64,000 nt of DNA, taken from Maylandia zebra (taxonomy: Eukaryota; Chordata; Actinopteri; Cichliformes; Cichlidae). The notes beneath the pieces are model-generated. The model did no database searches and was not told the DNA's origin. It was given only the letters and a program-made list of their open reading frames with translations. Both the position numbers and the translations under genes were made by a program. The DNA lies in assembly GCF_041146795.1 (NCBI RefSeq), contig NC_135169.1, forward strand, positions 11,927,585 to 11,991,584, given 5' to 3'. This document shows positions 10,714 through 23,299 of the stretch, in pieces (position 1 is the stretch's first letter; each line of letters starts with the position of its first letter).

Positions 10714-11840
10714 GTGGAGAATGACAATGATCTGACAATCTGAAGTTACACAAAGAAAAATATATTTATATGTGGTTTTGTGGGTACAGAGAGAGACAGA
10801 TTCTCTTTCACGCAGTGAAAACCTTGTGTGCTGTCCATGGTGCTGAAATAATAACAGTTTAATGAATTTAATACTTCACTGTTTGTTAGTCGTGTGCAAT
10901 ACTGTAAGATTTTGTATAGATCTGATACCAAGTAAATACAGGGCCTGTATCACTGATACTGATACCAGTACCAATACTTTTTAATAATTGCAGTACATCA
11001 TCACAGTTGTTAATTCTGAATGAATTTAAATCACCTTTAAGACAGCCAGGTTGCCTCTCTGATGAAACTGCAGCAGTGCGTACAGGAGAGAAACAGAAAG
11101 TAAAGTATCAAGTTCATTATACACGTAAGGAGAGAGAACGTGTTGGTTGACCAGGAGGACTGAGAGACCATGACAGATACAATAAATTATAAATGAATTA
11201 ATGTCTCCCTCTGTTGGCCAACAGCTGTAAACACACTCCAGTGATTGTACTTGGAAGCTGTGTTCAGAGTTTGACATGAGACATATGGGACGAGGAATAT
11301 CCAACTGACACGTACCCTTATTTACCATAGGTGATTCACACTACCGTAACTCTTCGATCAGTTGTCCTACAGAGATGGTTACTGAAAGATGAGAAGACGT
11401 GCTTTGCAAAACTTTACAGTGTATCATTAGAATGCTCATGCAACAATGGTCCAATCACAGGGAAGAATTGATGACACAAGGAGCAGAGAGGTGGGTGTGA
11501 AGAAGTGGCAACACCCCAACGTGTACCATTTACCATGTACTCACTAGAGGTAATGTGTAATCAGACAGCAGATATCATGTTTACAGGATCTGCATCAGTT
11601 TTTATTCTGAATTATATAGCAGGTATTTATAAATAGCAGTTAAAGAACATCACAGAGGTTTTTAAAACAAGAAACAGCTGGAAGAGGAAGTGGATAGTCA
11701 GTAATTTGCATCCTCTGTGGTGTGATGAAAACAAGCTAAACCAGAGATTTAAAAACTTTGTATCTATCTCTGCTATCAGCTGTCAGCATCATGTTCTCTG
11801 AAAGACTTCAAATCAGCTTAAATTGTTCTTCCTCATTTTA
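10714..11840. other. No gene recognised
   Basis: AT-rich. Around 10885-10985 there is a string of GATAC/GATACC words like those near hAT ends (compare 5390-5460), but no paired terminus or duplication was found. Open frames on the minus strand (11026-11328) show no domain. Confidence 0.35.
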
Positions 11841-11844
11841 GTTG

Positions 11845-12365
11845 TAGGCAAGAGAGAAAAAATACCACACCGTAGTTTATATAACACTTTAAAAACAACA
11901 CATAACCGACCAAAGTGCTGTACAGCAGAAATATAAGAGGTACAATAAGAATAACAAATATAATAAATAAATAACAATAAAATAACAGTGTCAGTTAACC
12001 ACTGAGTCAAAGGCCAGCAAATTTAAATCTGAATTTAAAAACCACTACTGATGTAGACGCTTAATGTGGAAAGGGAGATCATTTCAAAGCTTTGGGGCAA
12101 CAATAGAGAACGCTCGGCAAGTTTCAGCCGTGATTTAGGGACTGAGAGCAACAGCTGCTCAGCTGACTGGAGTGAACGAGGGGAGACGAAGGGCTTCAGC
12201 AGATCAGACAAATATACAGGTGCCAGACAATTTAAGGATTTAAAAACCAGTAAAGGGATTTTAAAATAGATTTTAAATTCAAATTGGAAGTCAGTATATG
12301 GAGACCAATTCTTTTACCAATTAAAATCATGCCACAGCATTTTGCACCAGTTGCAGGTGTTATGG
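11845..12365 (+). repeat. Dispersed fish repeat (TTTATATAACACTTT... CAAAGTGCTGTACA type)
   Basis: Begins with the TTTATATAACACTTTAAAA / CAAAGTGCTGTACA phrases and continues with CATTTCAAAGCTTTGGGGC and GCAACAGCTGC, the same order as at 60095-60410 (TTTATATAGCACCTTTCAAG, CAAAGTGCTGCACA, GGGGCCACAGTGGCAAAAGC). A dispersed repeat of this form is common in fish; the small frames in it are not genes. Confidence 0.55.
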
Positions 12366-12559
12366 AAGTTTTCATGCAGACAACAGAGAGCAGCTAACAT
12401 CCTTTAATTAAAAAAAAAAACGTGAGAGAGAGAGAGAGGGACCAGCAGAGTCTCTCTCCCGATCAGCCCTGGGTTTATAAGGAACTCAGGTGCCTGATGG
12501 AACTTTCCAGTCAAACCTCCAGATCCTGACAGAATCCTTCCACTGACATGACGGCTGCG

Positions 12560-12950
12560 ACACACCTGCACCAGGACAAACCTCCACCCGACCCACTCCT
12601 GTTAAACAGGTGAAAATAGATTTAAGAGCAACAGGACTTAGTGCTGCTGAGTCTTTGATTTTATTTATTTTCTATTGTGTTTTACTTGCATCTGTTTAAA
12701 AGAGTGAATGTAAACAAAAAAGACAATTTTATTTTATATGCTGGAATATGCAGCAAATAGGTTTACATGTTAAACAAATTTCTTCCAGTCAGAAAATGTT
12801 GCATATAATTTAATTTTTGCTTCCTGCAATGTGCATAAAGTTAAAAGATTAAAACTCATTAAACTAATTAAGTTTTAAAAAGAGACTTTTTTCATTTGAT
12901 TACATGTTATATGATCAATTATGCAGAAAAAACCAAAACATCAAATAGCC
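12560..12950 (+). repeat. hAT-element fragment (same family as 34380-35398)
   Basis: Nearly collinear with 34860-35200: CACCTGCACCAGG, GAGTCTTTGATTTTATTTA, TTTTACTTGCATCTGTTT, GAATGTAAACA and AGTTAAAAGATTAAAACT occur in the same order. Neither terminus is present. Confidence 0.65.
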
Positions 12951-14164
12951 TTAAAAACTTAAAATCATCCAGGTGATTGTCAGTTTTCCTTTTTTGCATT
13001 AAATTGCTAATTTATCTGTTTGGCTGGATGTTACAGAAATGGTTCCCACACCTGTCATTACAATGTTAAAGCTCGGCTCCAACCAGTCTGCTGCACTCTG
13101 CAGTATCACAGTAGTGATGCGCAAATCATGAACGAATCGTTCAATACTCGAGAATCACTTTACTGACTCATGAATCATGATTCACAAGCCCAACTGACTC
13201 ACTGACTCATCCCTGTTGCTGTTAGCAGCAATATATCTAGCTTATAATTCAAATTGTGGAGAAAAACATAACATCCACACTGCAAAAATGGCTAGTCTAT
13301 ATTTAGGAAAAAAATACTACATTTGATACAAAAAGCACTGAAAACAAGTGAAATTATCTGTCCATGCAGCAAGTTTATTTTACTTAATAAGAAATCTTGA
13401 AATAAGATTTTTTAATCCAGAAATAAAAGAACACATTTGAGAATTGAAGAGGGTTAAAATAAGCTTTAAAAAGCTCAATTTAAGATAAAATTACTTTATA
13501 TCAAGTCCCAAAAGTAAGTTAAATATGCTAAATTACAGTCTTTTTTTATGTTTTGAATTCTTACTTGCAGCAAATGAATGCACTGCAACGAGAAAAATAG
13601 TTCTAATACTATGAAAAACTACTCAATATTAGTGAAGTATGATTAATTTGTTTCTTGATTCAGGTTGGCTTATCTTAAAATAGAGCTGAATCAATATTAA
13701 ATCCAGGCAAAAAAACCTTAAAACAGACCTTTTTCCTAGAATACTCCTTGGCTTCTACTGAAATCACAACCAGGACAAGAGTGATATATGTCAACATTTA
13801 TTTCTCTCATGAGAACAAAATCCTTTTTTTAAACAATATAGGGCTGCTGCACAATCCCTAAAAGTCTAAATCAACCCTTTAAAAGGCCTAAACAGAGAAA
13901 AGAAATTACATTTTTGGCCTTAAACTTTTGTGACAGTCACATAGTCTCACAATGTTGTAAATAATGGCATTACTGACTTAAAACTTTACATGCCTCAGGT
14001 AAAGTGTCACTAAGAAAAAAAAACAACAACTTTCATTTGTAAAGCATTATAAGTACAGCCGTTTCTCAGGACATTGCTAGGCAAATTAGGAACAAAGTTG
14101 TACAAACGTACTACAAAACTAAACAAACTGCAAATGACCTGATAAAATCCTGCTTGGTATTCAC

Positions 14165-17100
14165 CTATTTTTCAAAGAACGACTTCCACTCAGCTATTGC
14201 TTTCTTATATGCACTAGTGGCATCTTGATCATGGATGGCATCAGTTATTACCTCAGTTTGTATGACAGAGAGGACCGTTGCAACACATTTTGGGTATGTT
14301 AAGTGCAAGGTGTAGTAATATGCCATCAACACCAACATTCCTTCCCAGAAATCCTCCAAGGAGAGAGTGGTCACTGGTATGTTTCCTACAGCAACAATGC
14401 TGGTTGTTCCATCAAAAAGCAGCACTGGGGAGGAGAGAGGCCGCTTCTCCAGGTATAGCATTGCATCTTCACCCGGCTAGAAAAGCACAAAAAAAGGACA
14501 AATTCTTCAAGATTTTCAATGAAAGGGTTGCTGTGCATCCAAACAGCTTAAGACACAAAAAGCAATATCAAGAGTTTAGAATGCTCCAACTGATTTACTG
14601 TTGGAATAGAAGAAATAAATGTAAAATATCTGACTTACATAAATATGAAACTTTGGAAATGTACACAGCAAAATCTCCAGTGTTAAATTAACACTGGAGA
14701 GTGTCTATATGGGTCCACTCCTCTGAGTGTTAAATACAACACTGTTGAGTGTTAAATTAACACTTTGACAGTGTTATATGTTTAAAAGTAACCTAGTCAG
14801 TTTTGAAGATTAACAAAGACTAACACTGAGCAGTGCTGATTTTCTAACACTGGAATATTTCTAACATTTTGATTTATTTTCCAGTGTTAGAAAATCAGCA
14901 CTGCTCAGTGTTAGTCTTTGTTAATCTTCAAAACTGACTAGGTTACTTTTAAACATATAACACTGTCAAAGTGTTAATTTAACACTCAACAGTGTTGTAT
15001 TTAACACTCAGAGGTGTGGACCCATATAGACACTCTCCAGTGTTAATTTAACACTGGAGATTTTGCTGTGTATTAATTCTGAGCATGAATTTTCTCTAGT
15101 TTGCAGCATTTTTATCATGTCTATTTGTGCTTTTTTTCTCATTTGTTTTTTAAAACTATTTCTTTTAACTTTGTTACATATTCTAGTTTTTGAAGGCCTT
15201 TTTAAATATATCATTTTACTGCTTCTACTTGTATCCTAACTGCAATGTGCTTTTGCTCTGTGCTGCCTCTCTGGAGTAGGTTTTGAATAACAATTAAGAA
15301 ATCCTGAATAAGGAGTAATTTAATCCCTGCTGAATTGAACTTCAACCCACTCTTATTAAGCAGGAAAAGCAAAATAATAATATTAATAATAACAATACAA
15401 GTAAATGGAGTACAAGTTACAGTGGCTGGTATTGCAGCTGTTCGCACCTTGAGGATATGAAGGAGAGCCTCACTGGCACTTCCCAGCCGCTTTGGTGGTG
15501 TAGTTTTTGAAGGAAAAAGAGATGGAAGTGCATTGAAGAGAGTGACAGTAAAATCCACTGTGAACGGAGAAAAGTATCTCAACAAAGCAATCCGAACATA
15601 TCTGATGTGTGGATTTAATGTATGAAAAGGCCACTTACCTCCACGTACATCCAAGGGGAGAGGAGGTTTCAGGACCTTCTTCCAAATGCCATAGAACTGC
15701 ACCTTCGAACAAAACTCTGCCCATCGACCCTTCATTTGATCTATGTATTTGCAGTTGGAGCCACCAATGATGCGACGCAGTTCATCCATCGCCTATGACA
15801 AAGTTGTGCTCAGTTAGTCAAGAACTAACTAAACCTATCCAGAGAAAGCAAGGAATTTAACTGAAGGTAGTTGAACTTACATTTCGTATGTCTTTGAAGC
15901 ACGGGTATGCTTCAAATATTTTTCTAGGCCTGTCTTCTTCCCTTGTAACATCTGCGTCAATAAAAGCTCGTCTGGCCTCAAACTCCAGGTCCAAAATTTG
16001 AGCGACGTCACTTTGGTTGGGTTTTGCATTGGGTTTCCTGTACATGTTGCTCAAGGTTTTGTAATGTCTTGCCTGCATCTTCAGGCTGTCATGGTCTGCT
16101 AGGGAAAGCAAAGAGCAATTGTAAGACATGGTGTAACTAGACTAAATTCAGATTTTTCTAATCAGTCATTTCTAGTAAGGTTGCATGGTTGTTTTTAAGT
16201 ATAATATTTATGAGAATTAATGTTTAGGTTAAATATGTTTGAGTAATGAACTGACCCTATATGTCCTAATCATTTCCCTTTGTGTCCTTTTCTTATAATG
16301 ATCATGGATTTATGTTAATTGTTAGTTTGAACAGAATCAAATATTAAAACGAAAGTTTAAGATGCCCGTGAATAAAACTGTGGTGAAAATAAGGTAAAGG
16401 TTGTTTACTGTGTATATCGTTCACATCAGTGTGAACAGTGATTATGAGCTGATGGATAAAAATCTTTTAGGTAATTTGATCTATGACAGAAACACTGTGA
16501 TAAGGCATGATAGATGTGACCAGCATGAGGATTTACATGTGTAAATAATCAGCACTGAGTAACACCCATTACAACACAAAGTGGTAAAATACTTACTATG
16601 GCTAACTGGCAAACTGGAATGAGGGATCTATCATATGTTGATTTTACACACCAACTCGAGTTAATGCCAAACCACTATGATTTTTGGAATAAACACTTAG
16701 AACGGGGTTCATTGCTGCAACCATATTTTGGAAAGAGCTGTAAGAGGAACCACAGTCAGACTGAGAGGTAGATAAGGGTGATGGTGGACTTACCAACAAC
16801 ATCATCTGGAGGTGCAGTTGAAGGACCTATATCAGACCTGGGTGCAGAGCATGAGGCTGACTTGGATAATAGTGGTAAAGCCAGCGTAGTATTGTTTGAC
16901 GCAGTTGGTACAGTGGAGGGTAGCGGCAATTGGGATTCTTTCTCTGAGGAAAAAACAGAAGATGAACAGAATGTAATAACAGGGAATAGCTAGAAAGTTA
17001 AGGAAAATACTCAACACTGTATAAATCTTGTGATGCACTCTGAACAGAAAACTGAGGGCAGGTGGTCTCTTTGAAGTTTTAGATGTCCAAAAGTCATTAG

Positions 17101-18465
17101 TACAGCAGACCAAAGTACACACCTGCATTTGAGTTATCCTCGCTGAGGTCATCATTGCTCTCAAGAAGTGTGGTATAGTCACTTGAACCACTTGCTTCAC
17201 CACTTAGGTCACCTTCAGTCCCATTGTCTGTGTCATCTGAGCTGAAAAGAGTCTTCCTGGGCCTGCCTCGTTGTGGCATGGAGCCCTGCCTCTTCCTTGG
17301 AGACTTCATATTTTGGAGTCGTTTGTACAGTTTGGTGTAGATGGTCAGCTGTGGTAAAATAATATATATTTGTACATCATTTTATTATCTCACTCAATTT
17401 TAGATATTGTAGTGGGTAAAGAATAACTTATGTATGGCATGTGTGTGTCAGCATCACGTAACATGGGGTAATAGTCAACAATCTTCTGTGACATTGCTCT
17501 CATTTCGAGTTTGGAGGGGTATGTTACTTCTTTCCCCATGGGACTAGCTCGGAGGATTGCAACCATGCTGGTGACTGTGTTCCTTACAAGTCTGCAACAG
17601 AGCTCCTTCGACATCCTGCAGTCCTTTTCCTTTCCACTGTGGAGCAATGCAAAGTACTGACTGCGCACCATGTCCAACTCTGAATCTGTATACACCACAT
17701 ACTCTGGTGGGTCTGGCATTTTCATTTTTTTGTCAGCAGTGTAGGAAATGGGAGTGGAAGTTTGAGGCTGACATTGTGACACATCAAAGCCGAAGGGGTT
17801 ACTCTCGCTTCGATGGAAAGTGTTGGCAACTTGGTCAGTACTCTTAAACTATAACAGTTGTGGGATATAAACAAAAATACACAATTAGGCAAATTAATGC
17901 TAGACAATATGGACAGTAATCATCTTCTTAGTGGTATAATGTGTATTTACCTTTTGGCTGATAAAATCCCAAATCTTCTTTCTACGGAAGAAATTTTCAT
18001 GGCCCGGAAAAAGATCCTTTAGGTCATCCCGGGTAAAGCTTCTCAAAGTTTCCTCATCAATATTCGCAGCTGTAAAAGAGAAAAACAACTTCAAAAGTGA
18101 TATTTATTTCTCTTTTCCTGGGCGTGGCTTATTACATGTCAAGGTCATTTTTTGTCAATAAATGTATTTTAGCAATAAGTAATATTAACAGGATAAAATG
18201 TCAAACTTAAAACAGTTTATCAAATATTTGGGAATGCAATAAAACTATTTTTGGGTGTCTTCAAGAATGATGTTCCAAGTCTATTTAGGCAAAGACAGCT
18301 CAAGGCTATAATGTGGATAAAGTTCAGAGTAGAGTGCAATCCTAGCTCCAAGTTTCAGAAATGATGCTAACAGATGCTAAGGCTGCTTAGCTAACGTACC
18401 AAAATAACTGAAAAATAAGACTTACCCTGCAACACAGACAGTATGGCATCGTCAAAGTTGTCCAT
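14165..18465 (-). CDS. SAM-domain accessory protein of EnSpm-like element A
   Basis: Coding exons on the minus strand: 18426-18465, 17951-18069, about 17434-17848, 17123-17348, 16794-16943, 15881-16098, 15639-15792, 15448-15557, 14165-14476 (TAG at 14165). Phases agree except at the end of exon 3, whose donor I could not place. About 575 residues. Exon 2 holds a SAM-like helix bundle (LRSFTRDDLKDLFPG, then RRKKIWDFI). Exon 3 reads DPPEYVVYTDSELDMVRSQY; exon 4 has the basic linker KRQGSMPQRGRPRK with an acidic Ser-rich tail; exon 6 carries KMQARHYKTLSNMYRKP; the last exons hold FTVTLFNALPSLFP, PPKRLGSASEALLHIL and PVLLFDGTTSIVAVGN, ending HDQDATSAYKKAIAEWKSFF. The C-terminal part matches uncharacterised fish proteins often called SAM-domain-containing 3-like (memory). 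SAM domains commonly polymerise, so a DNA-bridging helper of the transposase is plausible, by analogy with TnpA. The last intron carries a 407-bp foldback. Confidence 0.7.
14664..15070. mobile_element. Foldback MITE: 407-bp near-perfect palindrome
   Basis: Arms 14664-14855 and 14879-15070 (192 bases each) are almost exact inverse complements around a 23-base loop. Termini CACAGCAAAATCTCCAG resemble element B, and TA flanks both sides. Repeated GTGTTAA/TTAACAC words fill the arms. It sits in the last intron of the SAM-domain gene. Confidence 0.9.
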
Positions 18466-18946
18466 GCCGTGACAGCAGTTCTCTAGTTCGTTCCAAAGCC
18501 TCCACTCACAGTACCTGGAAATATCCTACAGCTTAAATAAGATCATTTAGCTAAAGTTAACACATTAGCTAGATTGCTAACTAGCAGCAGCCCTCACAAA
18601 ACACGACTTTATCTTAATAACACCGTTGTACCATAGTATTTTTCAAATCAACTTAATGTTACCAACCTTAAATTACTGTTCACTTTGTTTAGATAAATAA
18701 TTTTGATCTTCCTAACGGTCCTGATGGTTAACAAAGCAGGGGAAAAGAGTTTGTCCCGCGTGAAAGTAATGTCACGACAGGAACTGAGAATGCGCATGCA
18801 GAAAATTATTTATATTTCATTTTTTTTAAGTAAAAGAAAAGAAAAATATAAATTAAGTCTTAAACACTTATTGCCTAAAAATAAATATAACTGATGTAAT
18901 TTAAACCTGAAAAATTGGATAATTAAGGATACATATATTTTAAAAA
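18466..18946. promoter_or_regulatory. Shared upstream region of the divergent element-A genes
   Basis: About 0.5 kb between the minus-strand start codon at 18465 and the plus-strand transposase 5' end. It must hold both promoters. GCTAA/TTAGC words recur (for example 18547-18590), but no TATA box or named site stands out. Confidence 0.4.
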
Positions 18947-19042
18947 TTGCCTACCTTTCCCATGGTCCCACACTCTCATCTGTGGCCTTCAGTGGAGAGC
19001 GGTAAAGTATGCTGCATGGCTACAGCGCGAAAACAGTTCACC

Positions 19043-22000
19043 ATGGCGCTCTGGAGATGTATGATCTGTTTTATCTTTGTTTCTTTAACTCTGAAGGTGC
19101 TCCTTAGCCACATAAATGCAGCTCATGGTCGAAGGCAGGATTTTGGGGTTTACTGTGGAATAGATGGCTGTGAACAAGATTTCAGAGTTTTTAACTCATT
19201 CTTTCGCCACATTAAACGGACGCACCCTCTGTATTTGACGAATGGAAGCCCACCAAGAGGATGGAGGATCCCCCCAACATCCCACTCTTTAGGATCGGAA
19301 AATTTTGGTGTTTCAGTCTTTGCCAACTGTAGTACTGCAACAACAACCAGCACCGTGGAAATATCAACTGGTGGATCTTTGGCTGAAGTGCAGGAGCCTC
19401 AGGTTGTTGACAGCCCGATCACGGTAAGTGTTAAACTAAATAAAATGTAGTGTGGCTTCTGATGACAAATTTAGCTATGTCTAACTCCTCGTATTTGGTC
19501 CTATATTACTTTTAATTCTTTTCTCCATTTTTAGTCAAGAGAAATTTAACGAGATCTCGCGATATTATACCGCTAGATATTGTTCTTCAATCTGTTACAA
19601 GCGATTTCCACTATGGTTGGATTTTAAATCACAATTTCATCCTGCAGGATGAAATAAAAAATAAATAAACAGAATAGCAGTTCAGTGTAGATAGTACAGG
19701 CTATGTTGCAGCCGGAGAAGGCACACACTCTGCGGCTGGCATGTCTCCTGGTGAAGTTTGCATCAAAGACACTCTCAGCGCGCTTAAATCTTTCAATGTG
19801 GCAGCAATTTGGGTATCTCGTAGGAATTATAAGTGGTGAATACGGTTTCAGGTAAGACACAGAGTATTTGGAAGCACTGTAAAAAAATCTGTTGGCCAGA
19901 AATACTGCCAAAACATGGATAAGAATGATTTTCTTGAAAATTAAATAAATTAATAAATGCATACAATAAAATATATCCATATACTAATACTAACATAAAT
20001 TCTGAGTGCAAATCTAAATTACGTGATTTAAAAATACATAAATAATTTAATAAATACAACAAACATGTAAAGAAACTAATATCTAAGTGCAAACAAAAAT
20101 TCATTATTTAAAAAAATAAAATCTTATTCTCATGAATCCAATCCCTAGCCTCATCAAAAAAATGGACAACCCCTTTTTTATTGTTTCTTTGTCTTTGATT
20201 TCTTTTCCATTTCTTTTTTCTTTATTCCAAAGAATGAATATTATATTATCTTATATTATATTGAATATTCACAACTGTAACACTAGTCACTGTCATGCAC
20301 TTTGTTTTTTAATGGACCAATCATTAGGTGTAACTGATTATACCTGTTATGTAAGAATTTCTATAATTGGCCAGGAATTTGGAGTAACTTTGTTTTTCTG
20401 CTCTAAAGGAAGAAGCTGTTGCTACAACATCCTTTACCAGACATGATATTACCAGATCTGCTGCAGCTTTTGCTATCTGTGTTCAAGAACAGTGCCACTT
20501 ATCACAGGTATGTTATAGTCTTAATGGATCAATACATTACATAAGGCAATCAATGTCTTACTTGTTCATAATGGTATTCAGAATTATTATTATTTTATAT
20601 AAATGCAGAATAAGTTACTTTTATTTCAAATGTTTTCACAGAGAACGGTCAAACATATCATCTCAGGAGTGCAACAGTATCAGGCTGTTCTTTTGGATAC
20701 GCTCAAGGAAAGAATGAAGACAGTGTTTGAAGATAATGCCGAGGGAACCACTCAGCTTCAAGATGAGGCTTTGGCTACATTTGATAAATTCATGGATCCT
20801 TTCTCCACCATTGCATATGGACAGAGTAGAGCCATAGGGGAAATGTTCTGTCCAGTCAACGCAGAGGAAGTAGTAGTATCCCAGAAGATATGTTGGGTAA
20901 AGCAAGGTCTTTCAAGGGTCATGTCCATAAGGAACAAAAGTTTTTACTATGTACCATTAATTGAAAGTCTAAAGCAGTTAATGACTAATGAGAGAATCTT
21001 TACCATGTTGAACACTGCACCACAAAGAAGCAGAGAGGGATTCTTCTATGATTTTAGAGACGGGTCCCTCTTTACATCTCACCCCTTGTTTTCTCAGAGG
21101 CCAAATGCATTGCAATTAATACTGTACACAGATGAAATTGAAATATGTAACCCCTTAGGGTCCCATGCTTCTGCAAACAAATTGGTCATGTTTTATTATA
21201 CTTTAGGAAATATTGATCCAAAATTTAGGTCAAAGTTAGCTGCAATACGACTTCTTGCTATTGCTAAAGCAAATGACATTTCTCAGTGGGGTATTGATGT
21301 TGTACTGAAAAGAATACTTCAAGATCTATCACTGCTTTACAATGGTGTAAGGATTAAAATGTCAAATGGTGAAATTGAATTGTTTGGTGCTGTTATAGCC
21401 ATTTGCGGAGACACGCTAGCCCAGCATGAGATTGCTGGCTTTAAAGAAGGGATTGGTTTTGCTTATAGCAAATGTAGACACTGTGAATGCAACTTTGATG
21501 ATATGCAAAGTGTTTTTGAGGAGAAGAAGTTTGTTCACAGAACTCTGGAGAAACATATCAGGCAGTGTTTTGAAATAGATAAAGCAAGCACAGATTTATT
21601 GAAAGCGTCCCTCAAAACTACTTATGGAATCAATAGAAGAAGCAGACTAGTTGATGTTCCTGCATTTGACCTGATCAAACAAACTCCACAGGACATAATG
21701 CATGTTATTTTTGAAGGTGTTGCATCAATGGAAGTTAAATTTGTATTAAAACACCTAATTCTCTCAGGACAATTGGAATTAGACAAGTTTAATTCAGACA
21801 TTCAAAATTTTCCTTACTCACCTCTTGAAATACGGGATAAACCATGTCCTATTAGCTTTGGCACTTTAGCGGCTAACGACAACAAATTGAAACAGTCTTG
21901 TGGACAGATGCTAATTCTTTTAAAAATATTACTTTTTCTTTTGTATGGTGTGGAGAGTGAGTATGTTGTATTTATTAGAAAGTTAATTATGATAATTCAA

Positions 22001-22666
22001 ATAGTTCTTGCTCCCATTATTTCTTTACAAACTGTATTGCAACTGAGAAGTATGATTGAAGAACACCTGTATCAGTTCAAGCAACTTTTTCCCGAAGCCA
22101 ATATAATACCTAAGCAACATTATATGTTGCATCTTCCCAGTCAAATCTTATCGCTTGGACCTTTAATAAGGAGTATGTGCATGCGCTTTGAGGCAAAGCA
22201 CTCCTTTTTTAAACAGTGGGCTTCTAAGTTAAATTTTAAAAATATTTGTAAATCCCTTGCAAACCACAATCAATTTCTTGAGTGTTGTCAAAATGAAATA
22301 GGCACTGAACATCCTATTTTTGCGAAAGAAAAGGAATCCGGGCCAGTATCAGCTAAAAATAATGAATATGTTAGGAAAAAAATTAAAGAATTTTTTGGAA
22401 TAGATGTCATGCAGTCTGTTGTCTCAGTGAAATGGTATGTTCTAAATGGCAATAAATACATTGCTGGGAAGTCCATGATTATTGCAGACGTGGATGGCAC
22501 TTTCCCTGTGTTTGGACTGATAAAGGATATCTTTTTGATTGACTCATCTTTTATTGCTTTTGAGTATGAAACTTTGAATTTAAATGAAGACTTATTGGCA
22601 TATGAAGTAACTGCATGGACAAGTAACTGTGCCCATTGTTGCTCAAGCTACAGAATTAGCCCATGA
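19043..22666 (+). CDS. TNP2-like EnSpm/CACTA transposase with N-terminal C2H2 fingers
   Basis: Exons 19043-19423, 20409-20507 and 20642-22666, all joined in phase 0, give about 834 residues with no stop. I chose the ATG at 19043 because it sits in a near-ideal context (CACCATGG) just before the first finger; the frame is open back to 18947. Two C2H2-like fingers are visible: CMIC with HINAAH, and CGIDGC with HIKRTH. The large exon carries the TNP2-type landmarks in order: ILYTDEIEICNPLGSHASAN, LRILQ-like helix DVVLKRILQDLSLLYNGV, AVIAICGDTLAQHEIAGFK, CRHCEC, the PQDIMHVIFEGV motif that parallels IMHxEK of Transposase_21, and HYMLHLPSQ. YTD and CGD are candidate catalytic aspartates (inference). 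It cuts and moves the element in the nucleus. The C-terminal end (AHCCSSYRISP) looks short of a family tail and may reflect a small change. Confidence 0.75.
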
Positions 22667-23299
22667 GCTCATTGATTATACTTCATACTTTTCTATTAGT
22701 TTTAGGGACAGTGTGTTTGTGCCAATCAAATACAGTCTTTCTGATATTATTTCCCATAGAAATCACCCTTAAGATTAGGGTTGCACCAAGTATTGGCTTA
22801 GTGTAGTTTGTGATGATATCAGTTGACAGTCATTAAATGTTCCCTAAACCAATGTCAATGTTGTACCACATAATGCTGGCATGCTGTGACAAACAGCTGT
22901 CTTTGAAATGTGATTTGTATCATAAATTGTGGTTAATTTTTTTCCTTTATATGTACAACTTTGAAGTCAGACATGATTTTGAATAAATCATATTTTCCAC
23001 AGGTGCCTTGTGTGAATTTCCTAAATCAAGCAAATTGAGTTTGTCACTCTATCTTGAAACAAGTGATATTTTGAGAGACATCTGGTGAGAGACCTAATGT
23101 AGGCTATTTTAAGAGTTATTCTTCCCATTTCTGGATTTCTGTACTAATATAGACACAATTATATGGTTATTCTCAATTTAAGTTTATTATCTAAAATCCA
23201 GACTTAGAAACAAGTAAATCTTTTTTAAAACAAGGCAAATAATCTGGCCTGTCTAAAAATAGGATTTTAAATCATGGCAAGCACCAGATAATTTGCAGT
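22667..23299 (+). other. 3' untranslated and right terminal DNA of element A
   Basis: AT-rich. An AATAAA signal lies near 22983 (GAATAAATCATA). AAACAAGT recurs at about 23056 and 23209, like the left end (13341). No gene. Confidence 0.5.

Noticed and set aside
15211-15789. 192-residue minus frame as one exon
   Set aside because: It reads through two exons and an intron of the SAM-domain gene; splice sites at 15639 and 15557 fit the conserved parts.
20603-20641. ATG at 20603 as transposase start
   Set aside because: This lies in the intron; the acceptor at 20641 and in-phase upstream exons with zinc fingers explain the protein better.
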